Origin: Mucilaginibacter pankratovii
GTDB taxonomy: Bacteria > Bacteroidota > Bacteroidia > Sphingobacteriales > Sphingobacteriaceae
Reading direction: 5' to 3'
Length of the DNA: 64,000 bases
NCBI RefSeq assembly: GCF_014773265.1
Contig: NZ_JACWMY010000002.1
Location: 620,001-684,000, forward strand
Both the position numbers and the translations under genes were made by a program. Positions within the stretch are counted from its first letter, which is position 1. Each line of letters starts with the position of its first letter. Under the pieces are notes generated by a model. The model had not been told where the DNA came from, did not search any database, and saw only the letters and a program-made list of their open reading frames with translations. Shown here in pieces: positions 48,843 through 57,190 of the stretch.

Positions 48843-49394
48843 ATTGTATTTATTCAAATAATCCTGCAGGCCACCTTTCATACCGGCGCCTACTGCTTCA
48901 AATTTCCATTTGTTATCGCGTTTGTAAATACGGCCAAATTCTACGGCTGTTTCTATCGAGAAATCTTCCTCCAGCTCGTATTTCAAGATGTCGGCACCGG
49001 TAGCTGCATCAGCAATACGGATGAACGAGTTACGCACCTGCCCAAAATTTTGGCGGCGTGCTTCCGCCTCGTGTATGGTTACCACAACACAAATTTCGGT
49101 AACGCGGGGGTCTGCTTTAGACAGGTCGATTTTTATTTGCTCATCATCGCCATCGCCCGCACCTGTGAGGTTGTCGCCGGCATGTTCTACAGCGCCATCC
49201 GGAGATTTAAGGTTGTTATAAAACACGAAGAACTCATCGGCTACTAATTTTTTATTATCGCCCATAATGAAGATAGAAGCATCCAGGTCGAACGCTGCTC
49301 CGGTAGATGAACTGTTGGTATCCCAACCTAAACCTATAGTAAATTTAGGAGCGTCGATAGCTTCGCGCTGCCCCTTTTGAAGACTAATTGCCAT
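48840..49394 (-). CDS. terD: TerD-family protein
   Basis: 184 residues, close to the size of canonical TerD. The N-terminus 'MAISLQKGQREAIDAPKFTI' parallels its neighbour. Calcium-site residues lie in 'AAFDLDASIFIMGDNKKLVA' and 'HAGDNLTGAGDGDDEQIKID', followed by 'VVTIHEAEARRQNFGQVRNS' and 'EFGRIYKRDNKWKFEAVGAG'. Its start overlaps the end of the phosphoribosyltransferase gene by 11 bases, so the two are coupled. The neighbouring TerD downstream probably arose by duplication. Confidence 0.96.
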   Translation of the reverse strand: MAISLQKGQREAIDAPKFTIGLGWDTNSSSTGAAFDLDASIFIMGDNKKLVADEFFVFYNNLKSPDGAVEHAGDNLTGAGDGDDEQIKIDLSKADPRVTEICVVVTIHEAEARRQNFGQVRNSFIRIADAATGADILKYELEEDFSIETAVEFGRIYKRDNKWKFEAVGAGMKGGLQDYLNKYN

Positions 49395-50229
49395 ATTCTA
49401 TTAATTTATAATTATCTAAAAGTAAACGTTTTTTTATGTGATCCAGGTTTTGACGGTAAGCTTCGATGGTATGGTACCCGTTGCCTAAAGCCATATTATA
49501 TAATTGTTCGGTAAATGTATTGTTTTGTTCCTGTATGAAAACACAAAAACTGTCAAAATCATAATTCAGCATGTATTTCACTATCCGTGTATTTATACAG
49601 AAATCCGCCGCTTTTATTATATCCTCTAAATGAAATATTGATTTTACATGATGGTAGTTCAGCTGGTTCTCCACATTCGGGTGGATGCTTTTATTCACCA
49701 GTTCGGCAAAGTAAAGCATGTAAATATCATTGGTTAAACCGTACTCCTCTACCATTTTCATGATCATGCGCTCGTGGCTGCCGGTAATGCGGATATCATC
49801 CAGGAAGATGAGCGTTTTGCCTGCCAAAAAATCTTTATCGATGTGGAAGTGGTCGTTACCTATCAGCTTCATGCGCTGCTCGGCATCAAGCTCTCCATAG
49901 TCCTCTTTATAGGTGATGGTGCGGTGTACCTTTGCTTCCTGCGCTACCGGGAAGTGATGCTGGGCCAGCCAGTGGTTCAACCTATAAACAAACCAATTCT
50001 TCATGGCGAAGGTGGCCGTTGGAATGAACGAATACGGACTCGAGATCACCACAATTTGCTGCCGGATAGGGTTTACGGCCAAGCGTTGGGTTATAAAACC
50101 ATCGGCCAGTGCCGTGCCGAATGACTTTGACACCCTGCCGTCGCCAAATTTAAAGCGACTATAGTCATCGGCGCTGAAACCAAAGCTATCGGTATTGTTT
50201 ATATGATGTAATGAATAGGTAGCGTTCAT
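49384..50229 (-). CDS. Phosphoribosyltransferase-like protein of Ter clusters
   Basis: 281 residues, cytoplasmic. The PRPP loop is readable as 'GKTLIFLDDIRITGSHERMI' with the paired Asp and Thr-Gly of phosphoribosyltransferases. The N-terminal part ('YSRFKFGDGRVSKSFGTALA') and 'QQIVVISSPYSFIPTATFAM' fit the core sheet. Such PRTases recur in Ter-linked gene clusters and are thought to make nucleoside-like small molecules or modify nucleotides during stress; the product is unknown. It starts at a one-base overlap with the HAD phosphatase stop (TGATG) and overlaps TerD downstream. Confidence 0.85.
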   Translation of the reverse strand: MNATYSLHHINNTDSFGFSADDYSRFKFGDGRVSKSFGTALADGFITQRLAVNPIRQQIVVISSPYSFIPTATFAMKNWFVYRLNHWLAQHHFPVAQEAKVHRTITYKEDYGELDAEQRMKLIGNDHFHIDKDFLAGKTLIFLDDIRITGSHERMIMKMVEEYGLTNDIYMLYFAELVNKSIHPNVENQLNYHHVKSIFHLEDIIKAADFCINTRIVKYMLNYDFDSFCVFIQEQNNTFTEQLYNMALGNGYHTIEAYRQNLDHIKKRLLLDNYKLIEYGN

Positions 50230-50927
50230 CAGTTAATAAGGTTTAGGATGGTCTTTTTGTTCGAATTGATGAGCAGGCTATCTATCCCGATAGCTGTTGC
50301 AGGTACGATATCATTCTTTGGGTTATCACCAATATGGATGATATCCCCGAGCGGAGCACTTCTGCCCGGCCTGCAAATGTCGACATTGGTCAACATCAGC
50401 TTGAAGAAATCCTTGTTTGGTTTCGACATGCCCACTTCATCTGAATACAGCTGAAAATCAAAAAAATCATCCAGCTTATGCAACGCCAATACTTTTCTCA
50501 ATGTTTTCCCGGTGATGTATCCTGTATTACTCAGTAAGCTAAAAGTGCTCTCACTGTTTTGTTTTAGATGCTGAAGGGACGAAAATGTTACACGGCTGTA
50601 CAATGCGGGTGGATACTGAAATAATAACTCCTCCATTTTCAGGTGCAAATGGCCGGTATCTACATCATCAAAGTTTATATTACCATCGTGAATAAAATTG
50701 AGCACCATCAGGTACATTTCGTCGGCATCTATGTTTTTACCGCTCTTTTCGTTTACGGCGTTTACCATCAAGTCTACCTGGCGGAATATTTTGGCTACAT
50801 CCTCTTCGGATTTGTGGAAAGCATTATGATGTGTATGGAAATATTTTGCCCGTTTCGCCTTGAAATCGGGATTGGATTTAATGAGTGTTAACCACAGGTC
50901 GAACGAATAGTGCTGATAGTAAGGCAT
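50229..50927 (-). CDS. HAD-superfamily hydrolase of the Ter cluster
   Basis: 232 residues from the ATG at 50927 (MPYYQHYSFDLWLTL); a longer frame begins 20 codons earlier but lacks support. HAD motif I is 'YSFDLWLTLI' with the nucleophile Asp, motif II probably 'FSLLSNTGYI', motif III near 'GMSKPNKDFF' with Lys, and motif IV 'GDIIHIGDNPKNDIVPATAI'. The cap is helical (C1 type). In Ter clusters HAD phosphatases pair with PRTases in a predicted nucleotide-related pathway. It is the first gene of the minus-strand Ter operon. Confidence 0.92.
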   Translation of the reverse strand: MPYYQHYSFDLWLTLIKSNPDFKAKRAKYFHTHHNAFHKSEEDVAKIFRQVDLMVNAVNEKSGKNIDADEMYLMVLNFIHDGNINFDDVDTGHLHLKMEELLFQYPPALYSRVTFSSLQHLKQNSESTFSLLSNTGYITGKTLRKVLALHKLDDFFDFQLYSDEVGMSKPNKDFFKLMLTNVDICRPGRSAPLGDIIHIGDNPKNDIVPATAIGIDSLLINSNKKTILNLIN

Positions 50928-51022
50928 GAGCAAAAATTTAGCATAATTATGTAGTGTTTGTAAAATACAAACTAAAACGGCAAACACACATCATTAACAA
51001 TTAATTAAGTATTAATCAATTG

Positions 51023-52846
51023 TTAATCACCTGTTCCGGCGCTATTATCGGTAAGTTTCTTTAAAAAAGCTACGATGTCTTTTTCTTCTTTAGGCGTAAG
51101 GTTTAACTTATCAAACGGGAGTGTAAGGTTTGGAAGATCGGCACCTGCGCTAAGGCCGCCGCCTTTGTTATAAAAATCTACCACCTGCTCCAACGTAGTG
51201 AAAACGCCATTATGCATATACGGCCCGGTGAACGCAATATTACGAACCGTAGGTGTACGAAATGCGTAGAGATACAGAGGCAGCTTTCGTAGTTCGTATT
51301 TGCCTTTGTCAGAATCTATACCGGGTTTGCCCAACTTTGAGGGCACGCCTATTACTTCTGTTTCGATGTTCCGGAAATCGGGCGGAACCGTACCGTTAAA
51401 CAACGGCGCAAAATGGCAGGTAGCACATTTGGCCTTACCCATAAACAGGTTAAATCCGCTCACTTCAGTTGCTGTAAGCTGCGTACGGTCTCCACGCATA
51501 AACTTATCGAAGGGTGCATTAAGGCTATTAAGCGAGCGAATGTAGCTGCCTAAAGCATTACGCAGGTTGTATTCGTTTACAGCGCTTTTGGCTTTTGGGT
51601 AAGCTTTGTTAAACATGGCAACGTAATCCTTTTTTTTACCCAACCGATTCACCGCATCGGGCAATGAGCCGTGCATTTCGTCTTTATTATTGATCACGTC
51701 GGTAGCCTGATCTTCCAGGTAGGCAACGCGGTTATCATAAAAAAGGGCCGGCTGCAAACCTGCGTTTAAAAGGGTTGGCGTGTTGCGCCTGATCTGTTTC
51801 TTGCCGTCGATAGATTCACTTTTTACAAGGCCATCTGTAAATGCTTTAGCCGGCTGATGGCAACTGCCGCAAGTACGGGTACCTGTGCCCGATAGTATCG
51901 GGTCGAAAAATAAACGCTTGCCCAAAGCTATTTTAGCAGGGCTGCTATGGTCGTCATAACTGGCTGTGTAGTAATCGGCATTGAAAACATTTTGATCGAA
52001 AAGCGTTTTTGCATTGGCATTTAATCCACGTATTTCAGGAAACTTATTAATACCCAAGGCGGATGATGTTTTAAGCAATGTTACCGACAATGGATTGCCA
52101 TAGTTAAGTATAAAAGCCATCCTATCGAAACCATTGAAATCACGGTGATTAATCAGGTACCGGCTACTTCTGCTGATCAGCGAATTTAGTTCGCCATACA
52201 GCGATGGATCTTTTTCCTCCACGGCGGTTTTATAGAAAGTTAACACCTGGTTTAAAGTACTCAAAGATGCCGCCGCCTCTTCCATGGAATTTTGCGCAAT
52301 GGGCGCATCGAAGCCGGTTATACCTTGTGTTATAATGCGGAACACCTCCATCCGCATGGCATCAAAAATTTGGGCATCGGCCAGTTCCTGGTTTTCTGTT
52401 AATTGCTTAAGCCGTTTAAAACTCGGGATGGTGATATCAAGCTGCTTTAGCAATTCGGTTTTATTAGCAGCATTGTAAGCCGGGAACAAAAGCGGCTCGA
52501 TAACCTGGAATCCTTCGGGGAGATCTATCCTGTGCTGGTCGTTATCGTCCATCGCGGGGATAGGCGCGCCATTGATGCTTTTTGCAGTTACCGGCGTATA
52601 ATACTCAACTAAAAACTCCGCCTTTTTATAATCAAGCCGTGCCTGTTTAAAAGCCTTTTGTAACTTATCTGCACTAACACCTTCCTGTACCAGGTTCCTT
52701 AAAGTTTTCAGGGAAGTATCAGCCTGTGCTATTTGCTGTAACTGCAAGGCTTTTACCTGGTCTGCATTACTTTGTGAGTTCTGCTGCCTGCAGGCTATCC
52801 ATACGCTAACGCATAAAAGGCAGCCAATAATTAATAGTTTCTTCAT
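51023..52846 (-). CDS. Di-haem cytochrome c peroxidase-like lipoprotein with extra N-terminal domain
   Basis: 607 residues from the ATG at 52846 (MKKLLIIGCLLCVS). 'CVSVWIACRQQNS' is a lipoprotein signal. Residues about 30-270 are helical without haem motifs and recall the N-terminal, imelysin-like extension found on large peroxidases of this phylum. The peroxidase domain carries two haem sites, 'GTRTCGSCHQPAKAFTDG' and 'MGKAKCATCHFAPLFNG', plus 'RTPTVRNIAFTGPYMHNG' with the distal ligand region. It reduces peroxide or oxidises a substrate in the periplasm or at the surface. A terminator separates it from the PhoX-like gene upstream. Confidence 0.93.
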   Translation of the reverse strand: MKKLLIIGCLLCVSVWIACRQQNSQSNADQVKALQLQQIAQADTSLKTLRNLVQEGVSADKLQKAFKQARLDYKKAEFLVEYYTPVTAKSINGAPIPAMDDNDQHRIDLPEGFQVIEPLLFPAYNAANKTELLKQLDITIPSFKRLKQLTENQELADAQIFDAMRMEVFRIITQGITGFDAPIAQNSMEEAAASLSTLNQVLTFYKTAVEEKDPSLYGELNSLISRSSRYLINHRDFNGFDRMAFILNYGNPLSVTLLKTSSALGINKFPEIRGLNANAKTLFDQNVFNADYYTASYDDHSSPAKIALGKRLFFDPILSGTGTRTCGSCHQPAKAFTDGLVKSESIDGKKQIRRNTPTLLNAGLQPALFYDNRVAYLEDQATDVINNKDEMHGSLPDAVNRLGKKKDYVAMFNKAYPKAKSAVNEYNLRNALGSYIRSLNSLNAPFDKFMRGDRTQLTATEVSGFNLFMGKAKCATCHFAPLFNGTVPPDFRNIETEVIGVPSKLGKPGIDSDKGKYELRKLPLYLYAFRTPTVRNIAFTGPYMHNGVFTTLEQVVDFYNKGGGLSAGADLPNLTLPFDKLNLTPKEEKDIVAFLKKLTDNSAGTGD

Positions 52847-52861
52847 TAGAACATCGAAAAC

Positions 52862-52890
52862 AAAAAAATCCCCCGGATGCATATCCGGGG
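52862..52890 (-). terminator. Rho-independent terminator after the PhoX-like gene
   Basis: CCCCGGAT (52871-52878) and ATCCGGGG (52883-52890) form a perfect stem with a GCAT loop; on the minus strand it is followed directly by a run of seven T (52862-52868). It lies 24 bases after the PhoX-like stop and 25 bases before the peroxidase start. Confidence 0.9.
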
Positions 52891-52913
52891 GACCTGGTAT
52901 AACTTAAATGATA

Positions 52914-54368
52914 TTATCTTGGCAAGCCTTTTAACACAAGAATCTGGCTGGCCTGGCTCTCATTAGGGCGTTTAGTGCCGCCATCTTTATTTTTAAATGC
53001 GTCACCAACCCAGGTGTGCGGCTGTACAGATAAGGTGAAGGTATCTGCAATACCAACTACATCAGATATATCAACCAACGCGCCGTATTCCCAGTTACCC
53101 TTTGCAGCAGTAGCGCCAAATTTAGGATCGGTACGGCGATGGTCAAGTTCCAACACAACTTTTACCTCTTTAGTAGCAATGTTGTACTGGTAAATGTAAG
53201 CATCGTGTGTTTCTGCACCGTAGGTGTTAGAGTCTTCCTGAATGTAAACGTAGTTTTTAGTTACGCAGATATTATCCGGATTTTGGAAGTCTTTAGCCGG
53301 GCCGCTATCGTTGTCGCCATCAAGTATACACTGCAGTTTACCTTTAAGCATATCATTAGCATCCATTACAAGCTTGTAAGTACGGCCAAATACTGTACGT
53401 ACTTTAGCAGCGTTAACACCTGTTGGCGCCTGGCCGGTTACGTTAAAGTAGATCTCCCTGTTGTTTTCGGCGCTACCTTTACGATAGTCGATATCCTCTA
53501 CCCTGCCAAATTTAATGGCCTTTAGCGGGTCAACTAATGCCTGTGTTTGTACACCGGTAATGGTTTTGTGGTTCTCTACCTTCACAAATTCAACATCATA
53601 AGTGGTACCGGCCGTCATTTCGGTTTCAATCTGGTTGTTATCAGTACGTTTAAGCATATACTGGGTACCGTTATTCAGGTCGCCAACAGTGTTTGATACA
53701 TAAAGCACCAACTGGCCGCCAGATGCATCATCAGCATCCTCACCAATTAAAACAACAGTTTTGCCAGTGTAAGCTTCTTTTGTTAAAGGAACCGCATTTT
53801 CCGCGCTCCAATGGCCAAAGCCCTGGGTAAGGGTATTTGTTTGCATCCCGGCAGTTAAGGGGTTTAGGGCATGCGTTTGCGCTTCAACATTACTTTCGCC
53901 CGCGCTTAAGTAAAGCGGACCAAAGCCGTTAACTTCTTGTGTAGCCATTGTTGCCGAGCATAAACGCGCCTGGCCACCATCTGAATTTAGCGAATATTCG
54001 CCTTTTACAGGCTTAAAATTTTTATCGAAAGTGATACGGGATACCGACCAGTTATCTTCGTTATTTACCATCATTATAAAACCGCCGTCTGCAGTTTTAA
54101 TGGTTCCGGCACCATCGGCTGAGCCACCAAACACGTACGCTGGTGATTGTTCAAACGCATCTTCGCTGCTAAACAGGGAAAATACTTCCATGCTCTCGAA
54201 GCCGCTCTTTTTTAATACCAGCGCCGGAGTTTTAGAATAGTTTTGCAACGTAATAGGCGGAGTTACTTCCTCCTTTTTATCTTTACTGCAACCACTGATA
54301 AAACCGGCTGTGATTACCGCTGATGAAGTAAGCGTAATGCCGATTGCTTTAAGGTAAAAGTTTTTCAT
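52914..54368 (-). CDS. PhoX-like (DUF839) lipoprotein
   Basis: 484 residues from the ATG at 54368 (MKNFYLKAIGITLTS). A lipoprotein signal ends at 'GFISGCSKDKKEE'. The remainder is beta-rich with features of the PhoX/DUF839 propeller: 'IKTADGGFIMMVNNEDNWSV', 'IKFGRVEDIDYRKGSAENNR' (conserved Glu-Asp) and 'AKDFQNPDNICVTKNYVYIQ' (NPDN motif), and 'EDSNTYGAETHDAYIYQYN'. PhoX enzymes are Ca/Fe-dependent phosphatases; the exact active-site Cys and Glu set cannot be confirmed here, so a non-phosphatase relative is possible. It is monocistronic, ended by a hairpin. Confidence 0.8.
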   Translation of the reverse strand: MKNFYLKAIGITLTSSAVITAGFISGCSKDKKEEVTPPITLQNYSKTPALVLKKSGFESMEVFSLFSSEDAFEQSPAYVFGGSADGAGTIKTADGGFIMMVNNEDNWSVSRITFDKNFKPVKGEYSLNSDGGQARLCSATMATQEVNGFGPLYLSAGESNVEAQTHALNPLTAGMQTNTLTQGFGHWSAENAVPLTKEAYTGKTVVLIGEDADDASGGQLVLYVSNTVGDLNNGTQYMLKRTDNNQIETEMTAGTTYDVEFVKVENHKTITGVQTQALVDPLKAIKFGRVEDIDYRKGSAENNREIYFNVTGQAPTGVNAAKVRTVFGRTYKLVMDANDMLKGKLQCILDGDNDSGPAKDFQNPDNICVTKNYVYIQEDSNTYGAETHDAYIYQYNIATKEVKVVLELDHRRTDPKFGATAAKGNWEYGALVDISDVVGIADTFTLSVQPHTWVGDAFKNKDGGTKRPNESQASQILVLKGLPR

Positions 54369-54598
54369 GTTTGTATAATTATTATCATACAAACTTACCC
54401 CGCCAGTGTAATCACCGAATAAGTACACCTTTAACCTTGTGTTAAGGGGGTATTTAGAACCATTCTACGGTAAACTTAAAAACACACAAGAGTGTAAACT
54501 AAGCGTTAATAATTCATTGCGTACGATACTACTGTGTTTTGCACCGCACAGGAAGGACGCCGGTAACATCAAATCAGCAACAACTATGAATAGGGAAA

Positions 54599-55033
54599 TT
54601 AACGTGCTGAACATTTGGGGCACAAGCCCGATGCATACAAGGTAAAGCCGCTTGCCTGGAAACCTGCCGGCAGGTTAATTGAGGGCAAACTCAGTTCGTT
54701 CAAACAAAATACGCCTTTGCAGGCGGTGCAATTGAAATGCAGGTGTTCGTCGTGATGGTGGTGCTCATGGCAGCCGGATGAGCAAACAGCATAGTTAGCG
54801 GTACCATTCAAATCGAAAACTTTATGGATAATACCCTTCTCTTCAAACACATTCAGGATGCGGTAAAGGGTAACCCGGTCTATATCATGCATTACGCTCT
54901 CCAGATCGGGTTGCGAAGTGGCTGTATTTTTGGCGTACATCATAGATAACACCCGCAGGCGCGCACCGGTCTTCTTCAGCTGGTGTTTCTCCAGCAGATC
55001 CTCAAACTGATAGGTGTTTTTTACCTGTGCCAT
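54599..55033 (-). CDS. Fur-family metalloregulator (Zur-like)
   Basis: 144 residues. The winged helix is at about 10-85 ('KTGARLRVLSMMYAKNTATS', 'DIDRVTLYRILNVFEEKGII'). Metal sites follow: 'GCHEHHHHDEHLHFNCTACK' (His-rich regulatory site) and structural CxxC pairs 'NCTACKGVFC' and 'GLCPKCSAR' at the C-terminus. The double CxxC and the transporter-like MerC neighbour point to a zinc-type sensor, but iron cannot be excluded. It begins one base after the merC stop, so the two form an operon under the dyad operator upstream of merC. Confidence 0.93.
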   Translation of the reverse strand: MAQVKNTYQFEDLLEKHQLKKTGARLRVLSMMYAKNTATSQPDLESVMHDIDRVTLYRILNVFEEKGIIHKVFDLNGTANYAVCSSGCHEHHHHDEHLHFNCTACKGVFCLNELSLPSINLPAGFQASGFTLYASGLCPKCSAR

Positions 55034-55034
55034 G

Positions 55035-55454
55035 TTATTGATGCTTATGTGTTACATGCAGAAAACTATCGCCCGATGTGCAGGTACCTGCGTATTTATA
55101 ATTTACAAAATGCGCTATGGCGATAGTGATACCACCAGCAGGTACAATAATAGCCTCCAACCAGCCTTTTGTAAAGATATGGCCTAAAATAATAGTAGCA
55201 AAACCGATGATCAATAATGCTAAAGGCAAAACCCGGTGATGAGAATTTAAAAATGACCCGGCTATTGATATCACGCCAACAATTAAAGCAACCCCGATCA
55301 TAGTCCACTCTACCCATGAATTAGCCAAAAAACCCAAACCTACCAACGGCAGGCTGGTGAAAAACACAGGCACAGCCGCGCAATGGATAGCGCAAAGTGT
55401 AGAAGCTGTCATGCCTATATTATCCAGTTTAGCGGCTATTTTTAACGATCTCAT
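55035..55454 (-). CDS. MerC-domain membrane protein
   Basis: 139 residues with four membrane helices. 'STLCAIHCAAVPVFFTSLPL' near the N-terminus holds the Cys pair of the MerC family, a metal-binding site in the first helix, and 'HVTHKHQ' at the C-terminus adds a His cluster. MerC was first described as a mercury importer; homologues next to Fur-type regulators in Bacteroidota more likely carry zinc or another essential metal. It is the first gene of an operon with the Fur-family regulator, with a dyad 19-35 bases before its start. Confidence 0.92.
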   Translation of the reverse strand: MRSLKIAAKLDNIGMTASTLCAIHCAAVPVFFTSLPLVGLGFLANSWVEWTMIGVALIVGVISIAGSFLNSHHRVLPLALLIIGFATIILGHIFTKGWLEAIIVPAGGITIAIAHFVNYKYAGTCTSGDSFLHVTHKHQ

Positions 55455-55472
55455 GCTGCAAAGATAATACTA

Positions 55473-55489
55473 ATGCAACATGATTGCAT
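55473..55489. promoter_or_regulatory. Dyad operator upstream of merC, candidate Zur/Fur box
   Basis: ATGCAA (55473-55478) and TTGCAT (55484-55489) are perfect inverted copies with a 5-base centre (CATGA). The 17-base dyad lies 19 bases upstream of the merC start, where a Fur-family dimer would block transcription, and its regulator is encoded in the same operon. Confidence 0.6.
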
Positions 55490-55647
55490 TTACCAATTGT
55501 AAAATTTTGTTGTTGGCTTTTCTTAACAAATACCAAATCGCTTACATATTTGCTGTTTTTGTTTAAGAAATTTCCCGGCAGCATATCTCTCAATAAACAT
55601 GATAAGCCGTATGTTTAACTTTTATTTTACACGCAATCCATTTTGCC

Positions 55648-57036
55648 ATGAAATTCAAGCATTTTGCCCTTACATTATTAACCGCCGTTATCTTTATCCT
55701 GCCGGCATCAGCACAACAGCGTTCGCTAACCGAACTGCAGCAAAACTTTGTCGACCTAAAATTTGGCATGTTTATTCACTACAACATGCCCACCTATAAC
55801 GAGGCCGACTGGCCCGACCCGGACGCTTCCCCCGCTCTGTTCAATCCAAAAAAACTAAACCCAACACAATGGGCCAAAGCGGCAAAATCTGCCAACATGA
55901 CCTACGGATGCTTAACCACCAAGCACCATAGCGGTTTCTGCATCTGGGATACCAAAACCACCGATTATAATGTAATGAACAGCCCGCTGAAACGCGATGT
56001 GGTACGCGAATTTGTGGATGCTTTCCGCGCCAATGGCTTAAAGGTGATGCTTTATTACTCGATATTAGATACCCACCACCGCCTGCGCCCCAACAGCATC
56101 ACCCCAAAACATTTTGAGATGGTGAAGGCGCAGATAACCGAACTGCTTACCAATTATGGCAAGGTGGAAGCGCTGATCATAGACGGCTGGGATGCGCCAT
56201 GGAGCAGGATCTCTTACGATGATATCAACTTTGAGGATATCTACCACCTGGTAAAATCATTACAACCCGATTGCGTTATTATGGACCTTAACGGCGCCAA
56301 ATACCCCGCCGAAGGTTTGTATTATACCGATATTAAAACCTACGAAATGGGTGCCGGGCAACGCATATCAAAAGAAACCAACCGGATGCCGGCATTGGCT
56401 TGCCTGCCCATCAACAGCGCCTGGTTTTGGAAGACCGATTTCCCTACAACACCTGTAAAAGACCCGGCCAAACTGGTGAACGAGGATATTATTCCACTAA
56501 ACAAGGTAGATTGCAATTTCATCCTTAACGTTGCGCCAAACCGCGATGGTTTGGTAGATGATAACGCCCTGGCGGCGCTTAAACAAATTGGCGATCTATG
56601 GAAAAATGACGGCCCGGCGCCAAAGCTGGCACCAACCGGCGAGCCCATCATCTCCTCTAACCTGGCCAAACACAAGGTTTCTAACTCCAGCTGGAGCGAT
56701 GACATGAACATTATGGATTTCGCTAACGACGATGATTTCTCAAGCAGCTGGACATCCAACTCAAAGGTAGAGAAACCCTGGTACGAGATAGACTTTGGCC
56801 ACGATACCGATTTTAACACCGTTACCATTACCGAGCAAAAACCCAATATCAGCAATTACCGTTTAGAGTACATGCAAAACGGCGTTTGGAAACCTATTTT
56901 AACTACCGAAAACACCAACCGGGTAAAAGTGAACCGCTTTGCCAAAGTTTATGGCAACAAGGTAAGGATTTGGATAGAGAAGGCGGACCACCAGGTATCT
57001 ATAGCGGAATTTGGGGTTTATAACGAGCGCCGATAA
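55648..57036 (+). CDS. Glycoside hydrolase family 29 alpha-L-fucosidase with C-terminal F5/8-type domain
   Basis: 462 residues with a signal peptide ending near 'LPASAQQ'. The GH29 TIM barrel (about 25-335) shows 'FGMFIHYNMPTYNEADWP', 'TYGCLTTKHHSGFCIWDT', 'RDVVREFVDAFRANGLKVML' and the nucleophile Asp probably in 'VEALIIDGWDAPWSRISYDD'. A discoidin-like domain (about 350-460, 'DDDFSSSWTSNSKVEKPWYE', 'ITEQKPNISNYRLEY') may bind glycans. Fucose occurs on arabinogalactan proteins and xyloglucan, so it may act with the CAZymes earlier in the window. It has its own promoter and a strong terminator. Confidence 0.94.
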   Translation: MKFKHFALTLLTAVIFILPASAQQRSLTELQQNFVDLKFGMFIHYNMPTYNEADWPDPDASPALFNPKKLNPTQWAKAAKSANMTYGCLTTKHHSGFCIWDTKTTDYNVMNSPLKRDVVREFVDAFRANGLKVMLYYSILDTHHRLRPNSITPKHFEMVKAQITELLTNYGKVEALIIDGWDAPWSRISYDDINFEDIYHLVKSLQPDCVIMDLNGAKYPAEGLYYTDIKTYEMGAGQRISKETNRMPALACLPINSAWFWKTDFPTTPVKDPAKLVNEDIIPLNKVDCNFILNVAPNRDGLVDDNALAALKQIGDLWKNDGPAPKLAPTGEPIISSNLAKHKVSNSSWSDDMNIMDFANDDDFSSSWTSNSKVEKPWYEIDFGHDTDFNTVTITEQKPNISNYRLEYMQNGVWKPILTTENTNRVKVNRFAKVYGNKVRIWIEKADHQVSIAEFGVYNERR

Positions 57037-57071
57037 ACACGATTCAGCATTTTAAGATTCACACGATTTGC

Positions 57072-57106
57072 CAGCCCTGCTTTTACATAGCAGGGCTGTT
57101 TTTTTT
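57072..57106 (+). terminator. Rho-independent terminator after the fucosidase gene
   Basis: CAGCCCTGCT (57072-57081) and AGCAGGGCTG (57089-57098) form a perfect 10-base stem with a 7-base loop, followed by eight T (57099-57106). It begins 36 bases after the fucosidase stop. Confidence 0.93.
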
Positions 57107-57190
57107 GTAAATTATAAGTACTAAAAGGGCCATTTAAAACTTTATGATTGCTACTGTGTTTATTAACTTATAATTTCAAATTTTACCAAA

